Origin: Deltaproteobacteria bacterium
Lineage (GTDB): Bacteria; Desulfobacterota; Binatia; UBA9968
Assembly: GCA_005878685.1 (NCBI GenBank)
Contig: VBLN01000245.1
Location: 1 to 7,318 of the forward strand
Reading direction: 5' to 3'
DNA: 7,318 nt
Shown: positions 1-6,446 of the stretch, in pieces
Numbering within the stretch: the stretch's first letter is position 1
Layout of the letters: each line of letters begins with the position of its first letter
Notes under the pieces: model-generated
What the model was told of the DNA's origin: nothing
Database searches by the model: none
The model's input: only the letters and a program-made list of their open reading frames with translations
Program-made: the position numbers and the translations under genes

Positions 1-23
1 ACTGCAAATTGCAAAAGTCAAGA

Positions 24-62
24 TTTTCCATTTTTCACTTTTCACTTTGCCTTTTACATTTC
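24..62. repeat. Degenerate 7-nt T-rich tandem repeat
   Basis: The stretch reads as short units of the type TTTTCAC: TTTTCCA at 24-30, exact TTTTCAC at 32-38 and 39-45, then decayed copies (TTTGCC, TTTTACA, TTTC) to about 62. Just upstream, 4-16 holds a related A-rich form (GCAAATTGCAAAA). The run is non-coding and much more AT-rich than the rest of the window. It may be an intergenic low-complexity element; no function can be read from it. Confidence 0.5.
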
Positions 63-101
63 CCGTGGTCATAGGGCACCTCCTGACCTGTAACCCTAGA
101 C

Positions 102-128
102 ACGCCTTTTTAAAAAAGCAATACGCCT
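102..128. promoter_or_regulatory. Paired ACGCCT boxes, 21 nt apart, upstream of the lipoprotein gene
   Basis: ACGCCT occurs at 102-107 and again at 123-128, so the copies start 21 nt apart, about two helical turns, on the same face of the DNA. Between them is an AT-rich near-palindrome (GCCTTTTTAAAAAAGC). The pair ends 20 nt before the ATG at 149. The spacing and place fit a regulator site, but the boxes are only 6 nt long and could be chance. Confidence 0.2.
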
Positions 129-134
129 AAAGTC

Positions 135-142
135 AGAGGGGA
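135..142 (+). promoter_or_regulatory. Ribosome binding site supporting the ATG at 149
   Basis: The purine stretch AGAGGGGA ends 6 nt before the ATG at 149, a good Shine-Dalgarno match at normal spacing. The other candidate start, ATG at 212, has no such site (it is preceded by TTCTGTTGCAAG). This is the main reason to keep the longer start although the shorter one gives a more usual signal peptide. Confidence 0.45.
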
Positions 143-148
143 AAGACT

Positions 149-859
149 ATGGCTGGCTCAGCGTGGAGGTGCTTTACCTGTCATGAGCCTTGTGATATTT
201 TCTGTTGCAAGATGGAGACAATTAGAAATCGCTTGGTTTCGCCACGAGCTTCTTTTTTGGTTTTAGCCATCAGTCTGATGCTCGCCGCTTGCAGCCGGCC
301 TGCTTTCCTGGGCGGGATTGGAACGAGTGGCAAATACCTGGAGGCGAAAGAAGAAATAACCCGCAAGCGGGGCGGTAATATCGACAAGGCCATTGTCAAT
401 CTCGAGACCGTCGTTCGCGACGACCCCACATACCGCGACAGCCTCACGCTTCTGGGGCGGGCCTACTACACGAGAGAGAGGTATGGCGACGCGAAGCTGA
501 TTTTGCAGAGGGCCCTGGCTGTGGATAAGGACGATGAGATTGCGTGGTTAGTTCTGAGCCTTGTCCAACTACGACTGGGAGAAAATGGCGGCGGGTTGCA
601 ATCGGCCAAGGGCGGTCTGACGCTTTTCAGCAAGGTCTCTACTGAAGGCTATAGAGGCTATAGGTATTGGGACCGGGGCGGGAAAGTAAAAATTGCGCTC
701 CGCCGTGCCGTGGTTGCGGCTAGTAAAGAGGCGGACGGGAACGAGAATCTGATCCGTTCTGTAGAGAACCTTCTTGCCACGATTGATGAAGAAGAGTGGA
801 ATTTGCGCAGTGAGAAACCACGAGACCTACAGCATGAGCTGCAGGGCGTGGGCCACTGA
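149..859 (+). CDS. TPR-containing lipoprotein, probably outer-membrane anchored
   Basis: Not a named family. A lipoprotein signal peptide is clear: a basic stretch (residues 26-33), a hydrophobic core (35-45) and a lipobox LAAC ending at Cys48. The residue after Cys is Ser, not Asp, which by the E. coli Lol rule favours the outer membrane. The mature part has TPR-like helical pairs at about 76-140 (a NIDKAIVNLETVV helix, then LLGRAYYTRERYGDAKLILQ), followed by a charged, helical C-terminus without a known motif. TPRs bind partner proteins, so a scaffold role in the periplasm is plausible. The start is uncertain: ATG 149 has a good ribosome site but puts 21 Cys-rich residues before the signal peptide; ATG 212 (residue 22) gives a normal signal peptide without a ribosome site. 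It lies 244 nt upstream of the glycosyltransferase gene, which has its own candidate promoter. Confidence 0.8.
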   Translation: MAGSAWRCFTCHEPCDIFCCKMETIRNRLVSPRASFLVLAISLMLAACSRPAFLGGIGTSGKYLEAKEEITRKRGGNIDKAIVNLETVVRDDPTYRDSLTLLGRAYYTRERYGDAKLILQRALAVDKDDEIAWLVLSLVQLRLGENGGGLQSAKGGLTLFSKVSTEGYRGYRYWDRGGKVKIALRRAVVAASKEADGNENLIRSVENLLATIDEEEWNLRSEKPRDLQHELQGVGH

Positions 860-1034
860 GAGCTGAGCTGCACTGTCCCTAGGTCGTCAGAGTTTTTCAA
901 TTCGGTTCACGTTAAATCGTTACCTAGATCCTCAATGGCCTGCAGAGAATAAGGCACGTCAAAGGCTGCCAGCTAGGGTCCTACCATTTGAACGGATAGT
1001 CGGTGCGCTGGCGGTCTCCCTATCGCTGCGAAAC

Positions 1035-1063
1035 TTGAGCGGACTTTTCAGGACTGCTATAGA
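1035..1063 (+). promoter_or_regulatory. Candidate sigma70-type promoter for the glycosyltransferase genes
   Basis: TTGAGC at 1035-1040 and TATAGA at 1058-1063 are separated by 17 nt, the best spacing; each hexamer matches the consensus at 4 of 6 positions. Transcription would start near 1070, about 34 nt before the ATG at 1104. It is the best promoter-like match noticed in the 244-nt gap 860-1103, which otherwise shows no gene or clear RNA structure. Confidence 0.4.
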
Positions 1064-1103
1064 GCGGTTTTGAGACAGTCCAGACGGACAGGAATCAGGT
1101 CGA

Positions 1104-3185
1104 ATGAAGACTTCCAATCCGAGATCTGCGAAAAAGCCGGGGATTGAGAAGGCGAAACCCAGTGTCTGTGATGCGCGTGCTGGGCATTGGCCGCGGGGCG
1201 ACACTGCCGTCTCTCTGACAATTTTTCTGCTCGCGTTTGCTATTCGGCTCGTCTATTTGTTTCAGATTGAAGGAGCCCCACTATTCTACCATCTTGCCAG
1301 CGATGGCCGTAGTTATGATGAATGGGCTCGACAGATCGCTGCGGGCCATTGGTTGGGTCAGGGTGTTTTCTACCAGGCGCCGCTTTACCCTTACTTTCTC
1401 GGCCTCCTTCAAATCGCCCTTGGCCATAATCTCTGGTCGATCCGTATTGTGCAAATCGCTCTGGGATCTGCTTCATGTGTCTTGTTGTATTGGGCCGGAA
1501 AATTATTTTTCTCACGAGCCGCAGGAGTTGCAGCTGGTTTGATTTTGTCGCTTTATGCGCCAGCGATTTTTTTCGATGGACTTATACAGAAAACCGTGCT
1601 GGACCTGTTCTTGATCACTTTGCTCTTGTTCCTCCTCAGCAGGACTCAGCCGCGATTCCATTGGAGCTATTGGGTAGGGATAGGGGCTGTGCTGGGTCTC
1701 TTAGGCCTTACCCGCGAGAACGCCCTCATATGGGGTCCCGTCGTGCCCTTGTGGATCTGGCTCCATTTTTCCGCGGACCGCCCTCGGAACCGCCTTAGGT
1801 GGATCGTCCTTTTTCTGCTCGGCCTGGTCCTCGTACTTTTTCCCGTCGGCTTGCGTAATCTGATCGTGGATGGCGAATTTACTTTGACCACTGCGCAACT
1901 CGGACCCAATTTTTTCATCGGTAATAACCCGGAGGCCGACGGGACCTATGCCCCGCTTCGGGCCGGTCACGGGGACCCACAATTTGAGCGCCGCGATGCT
2001 ACCGAGCTAGCTGAACGGGCCCTGGGCCGCTCCCTGTCGCCCGGAGAGGTTTCTGGCTACTGGCTGCGACGCTCCTGGGACTACATCGGCTCTCGGCCCA
2101 TAGACTGGCTCCGCCTTTTGGGCAAGAAATGGCTGATCGCATGGAATGTCCGCGAGCTTGAGGATGCTGAAGATTTTTATCTCTACCAAGGATGGTCCTG
2201 GCTGCTTTCGATATTAGGTTACGTGAACCATTTCGGCGTTCTGGCCCCGCTGGCCGCAGTGGGGGTCATGCTGACTTGGGGGCAATGGCGCAAACTTTGG
2301 TTATTGTATGGCTTGTTGGCGACTCTAGTTTTCAGCGTGGCCCTCTTTTATGTCTTCGGGCGCTACCGCTTCTCTATGGTCCCTCTGCTTACGTTGTTTG
2401 CCGGCGTCGGTTTGGTGGAAGGGTTTGCCGTGTATAGAGACCGGGCGGTTCGTCGTGGCCTTGCGTGCGTTGCTGCATTGGCGCTGACTGCAGCGATGGT
2501 CTATCTGCCGGTCGCGGGCAAGGCGGCGCCGTCGGCGACAGGCTACGTCAATGTGAGCAATGCCCTTGCTGATCAGGGCCGGATTAGTGAGGCCATAGAG
2601 AGCCTCCGGCAGGCCCTGCTCGTGCGGCCGACTTATGGTTTGGCCCACTACAATCTGGGAAATCTTTTGGCATCGCAGGGTAAGCTCGACGAGGCAAAGT
2701 ACCATTTCGAAGAGGCTATTAGAATCAATCCCGGCTATGCAGAGGCGCACAACAATCTGGCCAATGTGCTCGCCATGCAAGGTGAGTTAAAAGAAGCGAT
2801 CCAACATTTTCGCCGCGCCCTGGAGCTTGGCCTGGCCGTGGGCGAAATTCACTATAACCTCGGCATCGCGCTGGTTAGGGAGGGTGATTTGACAGAGGCG
2901 GCCAAACACTTCCAAGAAGCCATCGAGATCAACCCGAGCTATGCAGAGGCCTACCACAATCTGGGCAGGATTGAGGCGACCCAAGGCGATCTTGACAGGG
3001 CAATGGAGCACTTCCGGCAGGCCCTGCGTATTCAGCCGCGATTTGCCGAGGCGCATGAGAGCCTGGGGCATGCCTTGGCGCAGCGCGGCAACAAGGAAGA
3101 GGCGGTCCAACATTACCAGGAAGCGCTGCGGATCATGCGTGCGCGCGGCAAAGAGATGAGTCCACGTGAGCTAAAGAATAAATAA
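1104..3185 (+). CDS. GT-C (GT39/PMT-like) membrane glycosyltransferase with C-terminal TPR array
   Basis: A predicted integral-membrane transferase that would move a sugar from a polyprenyl-phosphate donor to an acceptor on the outer face of the membrane. A short basic N-terminus leads into about a dozen membrane segments between residues 36 and 472. The first outer loop has the acidic GT-C pattern DGRSYDEWA (67-75) followed by QAPLYPYFLG (91-100). Further family hallmarks are GLTREN (201-206), PVGLRN...GPNFFIGNNPEADGTY (247-282) and GRYRFSMVPLL (419-429). Residues 478-681 are six TPRs of exactly 34 residues, with OGT-like repeats such as AEAHNNLANVLAMQG. Basic residues (YRDRAVRRG, 444-452) precede the last membrane segment, so the TPR tail should face the periplasm. 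An in-frame stop at 1071 makes ATG 1104 the first ATG. The acceptor is unknown: protein O-glycosylation or an envelope glycan are both possible. Confidence 0.88.
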   Translation: MKTSNPRSAKKPGIEKAKPSVCDARAGHWPRGDTAVSLTIFLLAFAIRLVYLFQIEGAPLFYHLASDGRSYDEWARQIAAGHWLGQGVFYQAPLYPYFLGLLQIALGHNLWSIRIVQIALGSASCVLLYWAGKLFFSRAAGVAAGLILSLYAPAIFFDGLIQKTVLDLFLITLLLFLLSRTQPRFHWSYWVGIGAVLGLLGLTRENALIWGPVVPLWIWLHFSADRPRNRLRWIVLFLLGLVLVLFPVGLRNLIVDGEFTLTTAQLGPNFFIGNNPEADGTYAPLRAGHGDPQFERRDATELAERALGRSLSPGEVSGYWLRRSWDYIGSRPIDWLRLLGKKWLIAWNVRELEDAEDFYLYQGWSWLLSILGYVNHFGVLAPLAAVGVMLTWGQWRKLWLLYGLLATLVFSVALFYVFGRYRFSMVPLLTLFAGVGLVEGFAVYRDRAVRRGLACVAALALTAAMVYLPVAGKAAPSATGYVNVSNALADQGRISEAIESLRQALLVRPTYGLAHYNLGNLLASQGKLDEAKYHFEEAIRINPGYAEAHNNLANVLAMQGELKEAIQHFRRALELGLAVGEIHYNLGIALVREGDLTEAAKHFQEAIEINPSYAEAYHNLGRIEATQGDLDRAMEHFRQALRIQPRFAEAHESLGHALAQRGNKEEAVQHYQEALRIMRARGKEMSPRELKNK
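2535..3146 (+). repeat. Six in-frame 102-nt repeats encoding TPRs
   Basis: Six consecutive 102-nt units begin at 2535, 2637, 2739, 2841, 2943 and 3045, each encoding one 34-residue TPR. Units keep the pattern (A/G)EAHxNLGxxLxxxGxxxEAxxHFxxALxIxP. DNA likeness survives between some copies: the 13-mer GCTATGCAGAGGC occurs at 2734-2746 and 2938-2950, exactly two units apart, which suggests growth by internal duplication. Confidence 0.85.
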
Positions 3186-3251
3186 GCGGGTGGGATAAAA
3201 GGGTTTCAGTCGGCGATAACGAGAGTGAATTCTGACGGCGGATGAATAATC

Positions 3252-4127
3252 TTGTCGCCACAAATCTACGTGCATAGGCTGAGAAACTTTGTGTTGAGCG
3301 CCTCCGCGCTCTGCGTTTTTGTCTTCCTGTTTGGCATTCTGACGATTACGAGTTTCCTGCAGAAATCTCCTACCGTCGATGAACCGTTGCATCTCTTCGC
3401 GGGCTACTCCTATCTGAAATGGGGTGACTTTTGGGTGAATCCCGAGCATCCCCCTCTGGCCAAAATCCTGGCGGCGCTTCCTCTCTTGGCCTTTGACATC
3501 AAGGACCCCCGCCCATCGAGCGCCGACGGAAGTCTGAGTCCTGAAAGCGACCCCGGAGATCCTCCTGCCGTGAATGTCGCGCAAAAAATGCTCTTCGTGC
3601 AGAACGACGCGGATACTCTCTTCTTTTATGCGAAGCTCCCAATGATTGCTTTGGCCGTCCTCATGGAAATTTTTGTCTACCTATGGAGCAAAAAGCTCTT
3701 TGGCCCCGAAGCGGCCATCGCCTCCACGTTCCTTTATGCCCTGGATCCCAACATCTTGGCTCACAGCCCTATGGTTCAAACCGACCTTCCCTTCACGACC
3801 TTTTTTTTTATTGGTACCTACTTTTTCTGGCAGGGTCTAAGCCATCTCACCTGGAAAAACCTCCTTTTGACGGCTCTTCTATTTGGTTTAGCCGCAGTCA
3901 CAAAACATTCCTTTCCAGTGATTTTTCTCATTTGGGGCATGCTAGGGGTGTTTTCGATCTTTTTCTCGGGACCTCAGAGATGCCATATTGGCGCAGCACG
4001 CTCGATTTCCAGTCGATGGGGAAAAAGTGCGATTTTGGCTGGGACACTTCTCTGTACGTTAATGATTGGTTATCTTTTTATATGGGCTGCCTATGGTTTT
4101 CGTTTCCATCCCATCCCTGATGCCTGA
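3252..4127 (+). CDS. GT39-type membrane glycosyltransferase, N-terminal part (frame broken near 4125)
   Basis: This is the front part of a second GT-C glycosyltransferase. After one membrane segment (12-36) it has the catalytic-loop pattern of GT39-like enzymes: TVDEPLH with the acidic pair D43-E44, then GDFWVNPEHPPLAKILAALPLL (58-79). Then come KLPMIALAVLMEIFVYLW (128-145), LFGPEAA, and LYALDPNILAHSPMVQTDLP (161-180), all usual for the family, and more membrane helices to WAAYGFRFHPIP (278-289). A TGA then cuts it off at less than half the usual length; the missing rest follows at once in another frame (see 4066-5199). The start is TTG 3252, because an in-frame TGA lies at 3243; GTG 3270 and GTG 3291 are alternatives. 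The gene is 66 nt after the first glycosyltransferase gene, so likely the same transcript. Confidence 0.75.
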   Translation: MSPQIYVHRLRNFVLSASALCVFVFLFGILTITSFLQKSPTVDEPLHLFAGYSYLKWGDFWVNPEHPPLAKILAALPLLAFDIKDPRPSSADGSLSPESDPGDPPAVNVAQKMLFVQNDADTLFFYAKLPMIALAVLMEIFVYLWSKKLFGPEAAIASTFLYALDPNILAHSPMVQTDLPFTTFFFIGTYFFWQGLSHLTWKNLLLTALLFGLAAVTKHSFPVIFLIWGMLGVFSIFFSGPQRCHIGAARSISSRWGKSAILAGTLLCTLMIGYLFIWAAYGFRFHPIPDA

Positions 4128-5199
4128 GAATCCGCTCCTCCAAGCGTGGGTCCCTGTGATAAACGAACATCACCTTTTTCCCGAGGCATGGACTTACGGG
4201 CAGCTTTTCGTTCTCAAAAACTTAAGCCGAGTCACTTACTTCTTTGGCGGGATCTCAGAGCAAGGGTTTTGGTTATATTTTCCAGTGGCCTTTGCCATAA
4301 AGACGCCGCTCCCAACGCTTCTTCTTTTATTCGGAGCCATGGGAATATCGCTTTTTAGGCGGAGAGACTATCTGCCGCGTTTTTTTCTTCTCATCCCGGT
4401 GGTTCTTTATTTCTCTCTAGCGGTCTGGTCTCGGTTGAATATTGGCCTACGCCATATCCTTCCGATATACCCATTTCTGTTTGTTTTCATTGGTGGGACT
4501 GCGGCGGAGCTTTGGCGGGAAGAAAAATGGTTGAAGAAAGGGTTATTAATTCTCCTCGCTGTTTATTATCTTTTTTCTTCATTCAGCCTATATCCTCACT
4601 ATCTTGCATTCTTTAACGAGCTTACGGGAGGACCAAAGAACGGCCATAAGGTGTTACTCGACTCCAACCTAGACTGGGGACAGGATCTTAAGGGACTAAG
4701 GCGCTGGATGGAAAGGAATGGAGTCAAGAAGATCTATTTCCTTTACTTCGGAAAGGCGGACCCCCGGTACTATGGGATTGATGCCTTCTACCTTCCCGGA
4801 AGCTGGGTCGTTCACGATTCCCCGAACAATATACTGCCCGGCTATCTGGCGGTCAGTGCCACTCATCTCTATGGAGCAGACCTCTATCTTACAGAACAAG
4901 AGAAGGAGATCTTGAAATCATTTGAATTGGGAGAACCCGTGGCTGATATTGGCTACTCCATTCTTATCTACAAGGTCAGCGCCGTCAATCCACAGATTTA
5001 CCATAATATGGGTTTTACCCTCGCCCGCCGTGGCCAACTAGATAGCGCCATTGAGCTCTTCCGTGAGGCACTACGTCTTCAGCCACAACTTGCCGAGGCG
5101 CACGAGAGTTTGGCTCGGGCGCTAGCCTCGCAGGGCAAGAGGGAGGAGGCGATTCAGCATTACCAGGAAGCGCTGCGGATTTTGAAATCGCGACCTTAA
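4066..5199 (+). CDS. GT39-type membrane glycosyltransferase, C-terminal part with two TPRs
   Basis: This is the continuation of the protein begun at 3252. True homologous sequence begins near residue 21 (ENPLLQAW). It carries GFWLYFPVAFAIKTPLPTLLL (67-87), LNIGLRHILPIYPFLFV (124-140), PHYLAFFNELTGGPKNG (177-193) and DSNLDWGQDLKGL (199-211), all familiar from this GT39-like group. A soluble domain follows and ends at SILIYKV (298-304), where relatives often stop. Residues 309-376 add two 34-residue TPRs very like the last two of the upstream gene. Basic residues (WREEKWLKKG, 150-159) before the last helix place the tail in the periplasm. The TTG at 4066 lies within the first frame and is unlikely to be a real start; ATG 4120 could allow restart over the TGA. 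Joined by skipping one base, the product would be about 648 residues. Confidence 0.75.
   Translation: MVIFLYGLPMVFVSIPSLMPENPLLQAWVPVINEHHLFPEAWTYGQLFVLKNLSRVTYFFGGISEQGFWLYFPVAFAIKTPLPTLLLLFGAMGISLFRRRDYLPRFFLLIPVVLYFSLAVWSRLNIGLRHILPIYPFLFVFIGGTAAELWREEKWLKKGLLILLAVYYLFSSFSLYPHYLAFFNELTGGPKNGHKVLLDSNLDWGQDLKGLRRWMERNGVKKIYFLYFGKADPRYYGIDAFYLPGSWVVHDSPNNILPGYLAVSATHLYGADLYLTEQEKEILKSFELGEPVADIGYSILIYKVSAVNPQIYHNMGFTLARRGQLDSAIELFREALRLQPQLAEAHESLARALASQGKREEAIQHYQEALRILKSRP
4110..4127 (+). other. Frameshift junction in the second glycosyltransferase gene
   Basis: The frame starting at 3252 meets TGA at 4125-4127, while the frame ending at 5199 carries the family sequence from 4126 onward. 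Skipping one base, for example T4125, reads ...HPIPDA then ENPLLQAW with no loss. An extra C in the CCC runs at 4110-4112 or 4115-4117 would do likewise. The net change is one extra base. It is either a sequencing or assembly error or a real disabling mutation; it does not resemble the CTT-TGA-C shift site of prfB. Confidence 0.7.
4990..5193 (+). repeat. Two in-frame 102-nt TPR repeats related to those at 2943-3146
   Basis: Two 102-nt units begin at 4990 and 5092. The second aligns without gaps to the last unit of the upstream gene at 3045 (offset 2047 nt): 23 of 30 residues are the same from AEAHESL to ALRI, and 23 bases in a row are identical (3111-3133 and 5158-5180). The tail is GC-richer (38 of 60 bases at 5101-5160) than the preceding membrane region (19 of 60 at 4561-4620), as expected for an added module, although hydrophobic codons also lower GC. 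Confidence 0.8.
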
Positions 5200-5258
5200 A
5201 CCGTGTATTTCCTGCTCCGAAGAAGTCTATGGTGTTGGCGAGCGATAAGCGGGGTAGT

Positions 5259-6446
5259 TTAACGTCTGATCTGCAAGGTGAACTCGGATGCAGGGTTGAT
5301 GATTTTAATGAAGGGGATCGGATCCTCAAGGATTTTCTCTGGCAGGATCGTGGCCGGCGGATTGGAAACGAGACCTTGAGTCCAGTGGTACTTCAAGATA
5401 ACTTCGGCGCCGCTGACGTTCGAGCCTTGGATTCTGTTGAGGCTTGCCCTGAGCTCTCCTTTTCCTTTGAGGAACCAGTTCAGTGGCTGATCTACCCTGA
5501 AGAGGTGAAGGTCTCCAAGCCGCCGGTCCAGAGAAACTAATCCCGGGACAGAGAGCAAACGTCGGACGGATTGCGGGTGAAACGCGACGACCGCTGCAAT
5601 ATTGTAGGTGCGAAAATAGGCAGCGAGCTCCTCGTCGGTAAAAGTCTTGATGTCGCGCTTGAAAAGCATGCCAGAGTGAAACTCCGCGAAGTGATGCCGG
5701 TCATTGTATAGATTGATCGGTCCACCGATCAGTTGTCGGCCAGTCCAGTACGGAATGAACGACGAGAGGTACATATCGTCGTAAAAAAAGTCAGTCTCAT
5801 CTCCCGACTCCTCGAAGAGGATTCGTCCGTCGGTCGGCGTCCGATCACGGATCCACGCCGCAATCGCCCGCAGTGCCGGTGAGACTTCCGTTCGTAGCCT
5901 CAATTTGCCGCCAAGCTCGGTCTGAAAAATATTAATCGCTGCGGTTATGAGGCCGAGTGCAAGACAAACAGGAACAAAAATGGGCCGTCTTGCCGAGGAG
6001 GGTTCTTGCCGCCGACTGCTCACGAGGTATGCGGAAGTTAAAGCGAGAAACAGGTCGTAAGGAACTTTAAACCGGAGGGGCTGGAGAGCCCGCAGAGAAG
6101 GAACGAAAGAGCCGAAGTAGGCGAGCAAAAACAAAGTTGTCACGCCACATCCCAACATGACTCCGATGTCCCTTTGCTCGCCACGAATGAGTTTGACGAG
6201 CCCCATCAAACCCAAGATAAGCAAAAGCCAGCGCAGCCCGTTCGCCCACAAGGATGGCCTGAATGTCCAATAGTCCCCCGCTGTGAGATAGTCCTTCAGA
6301 AACATAAGAATATCCCGGGTTGCGAATACTGGAAGCTGCGCCACGATGGCGGCCGAGGCATCATCTGCGCGGTGCGTAAAAGCTGGCCAGAGCCAAATCA
6401 GATTGACCAAGCAAGACACCAATGCGCCGGCCCCGATCCATGCCAA
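5259..6446 (-). CDS. GT-C/PTPS-related-like membrane protein, C-terminal part
   Basis: This is the rear part of a multi-spanning membrane protein whose front part is at 7200-6361. It starts inside a helix (ALVSCLVNLIWLWPAF, 8-23) with a TTG codon at 6446 and no sign of a true gene start. Membrane segments follow at about 71-88, 95-115, 127-143 and 155-172, with the loop LRALQPLRFKVPYDLFLAL (118-136). Residues 187-395 form a soluble, probably periplasmic domain: a helix SPALRAIAAWIRDRTPTDGRIL, then GRQLIGGP, and an end segment EVILKYHWTQGL...DPIPFIKIINPA typical of large YfhO/PTPS-related-like envelope membrane proteins. The role is likely transfer of a lipid-linked sugar, but the family call is by pattern only. 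It ends 59 nt from the stop of the convergent plus-strand gene, with no clear terminator between. Confidence 0.65.
   Translation of the reverse strand: MAWIGAGALVSCLVNLIWLWPAFTHRADDASAAIVAQLPVFATRDILMFLKDYLTAGDYWTFRPSLWANGLRWLLLILGLMGLVKLIRGEQRDIGVMLGCGVTTLFLLAYFGSFVPSLRALQPLRFKVPYDLFLALTSAYLVSSRRQEPSSARRPIFVPVCLALGLITAAINIFQTELGGKLRLRTEVSPALRAIAAWIRDRTPTDGRILFEESGDETDFFYDDMYLSSFIPYWTGRQLIGGPINLYNDRHHFAEFHSGMLFKRDIKTFTDEELAAYFRTYNIAAVVAFHPQSVRRLLSVPGLVSLDRRLGDLHLFRVDQPLNWFLKGKGELRASLNRIQGSNVSGAEVILKYHWTQGLVSNPPATILPEKILEDPIPFIKIINPASEFTLQIRR

Noticed and set aside
170..184. CXXCH heme-binding-like motif (CFTCH) in the N-terminal extension of the lipoprotein
   Set aside because: It lies before the signal peptide and may not be translated at all; a c-type heme needs the motif in the exported mature protein.
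850..897. Possible intrinsic terminator after the lipoprotein gene (GGGCCACTG pairing with CACTGTCCC, later T run)
   Set aside because: The stem has two mismatches in nine pairs and a long loop, and the T run is 20 or more nt away.
2325..2780. 151-codon open frame on the minus strand
   Set aside because: It is antisense to the membrane/TPR part of the intact glycosyltransferase; its sequence is Arg/Gln/His-rich without domains, as expected for a shadow of repetitive coding DNA.
4066..4127. Programmed +1 frameshift like that of prfB
   Set aside because: The context is GCC-TGA-G, without a slippery CTT-type codon or a strong internal Shine-Dalgarno; GT39 enzymes are not known for recoding.
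5229..5540. 103-codon plus-strand frame downstream of the second glycosyltransferase
   Set aside because: It is opposite the conserved C-terminal domain of the minus-strand membrane protein and has no recognisable domain.
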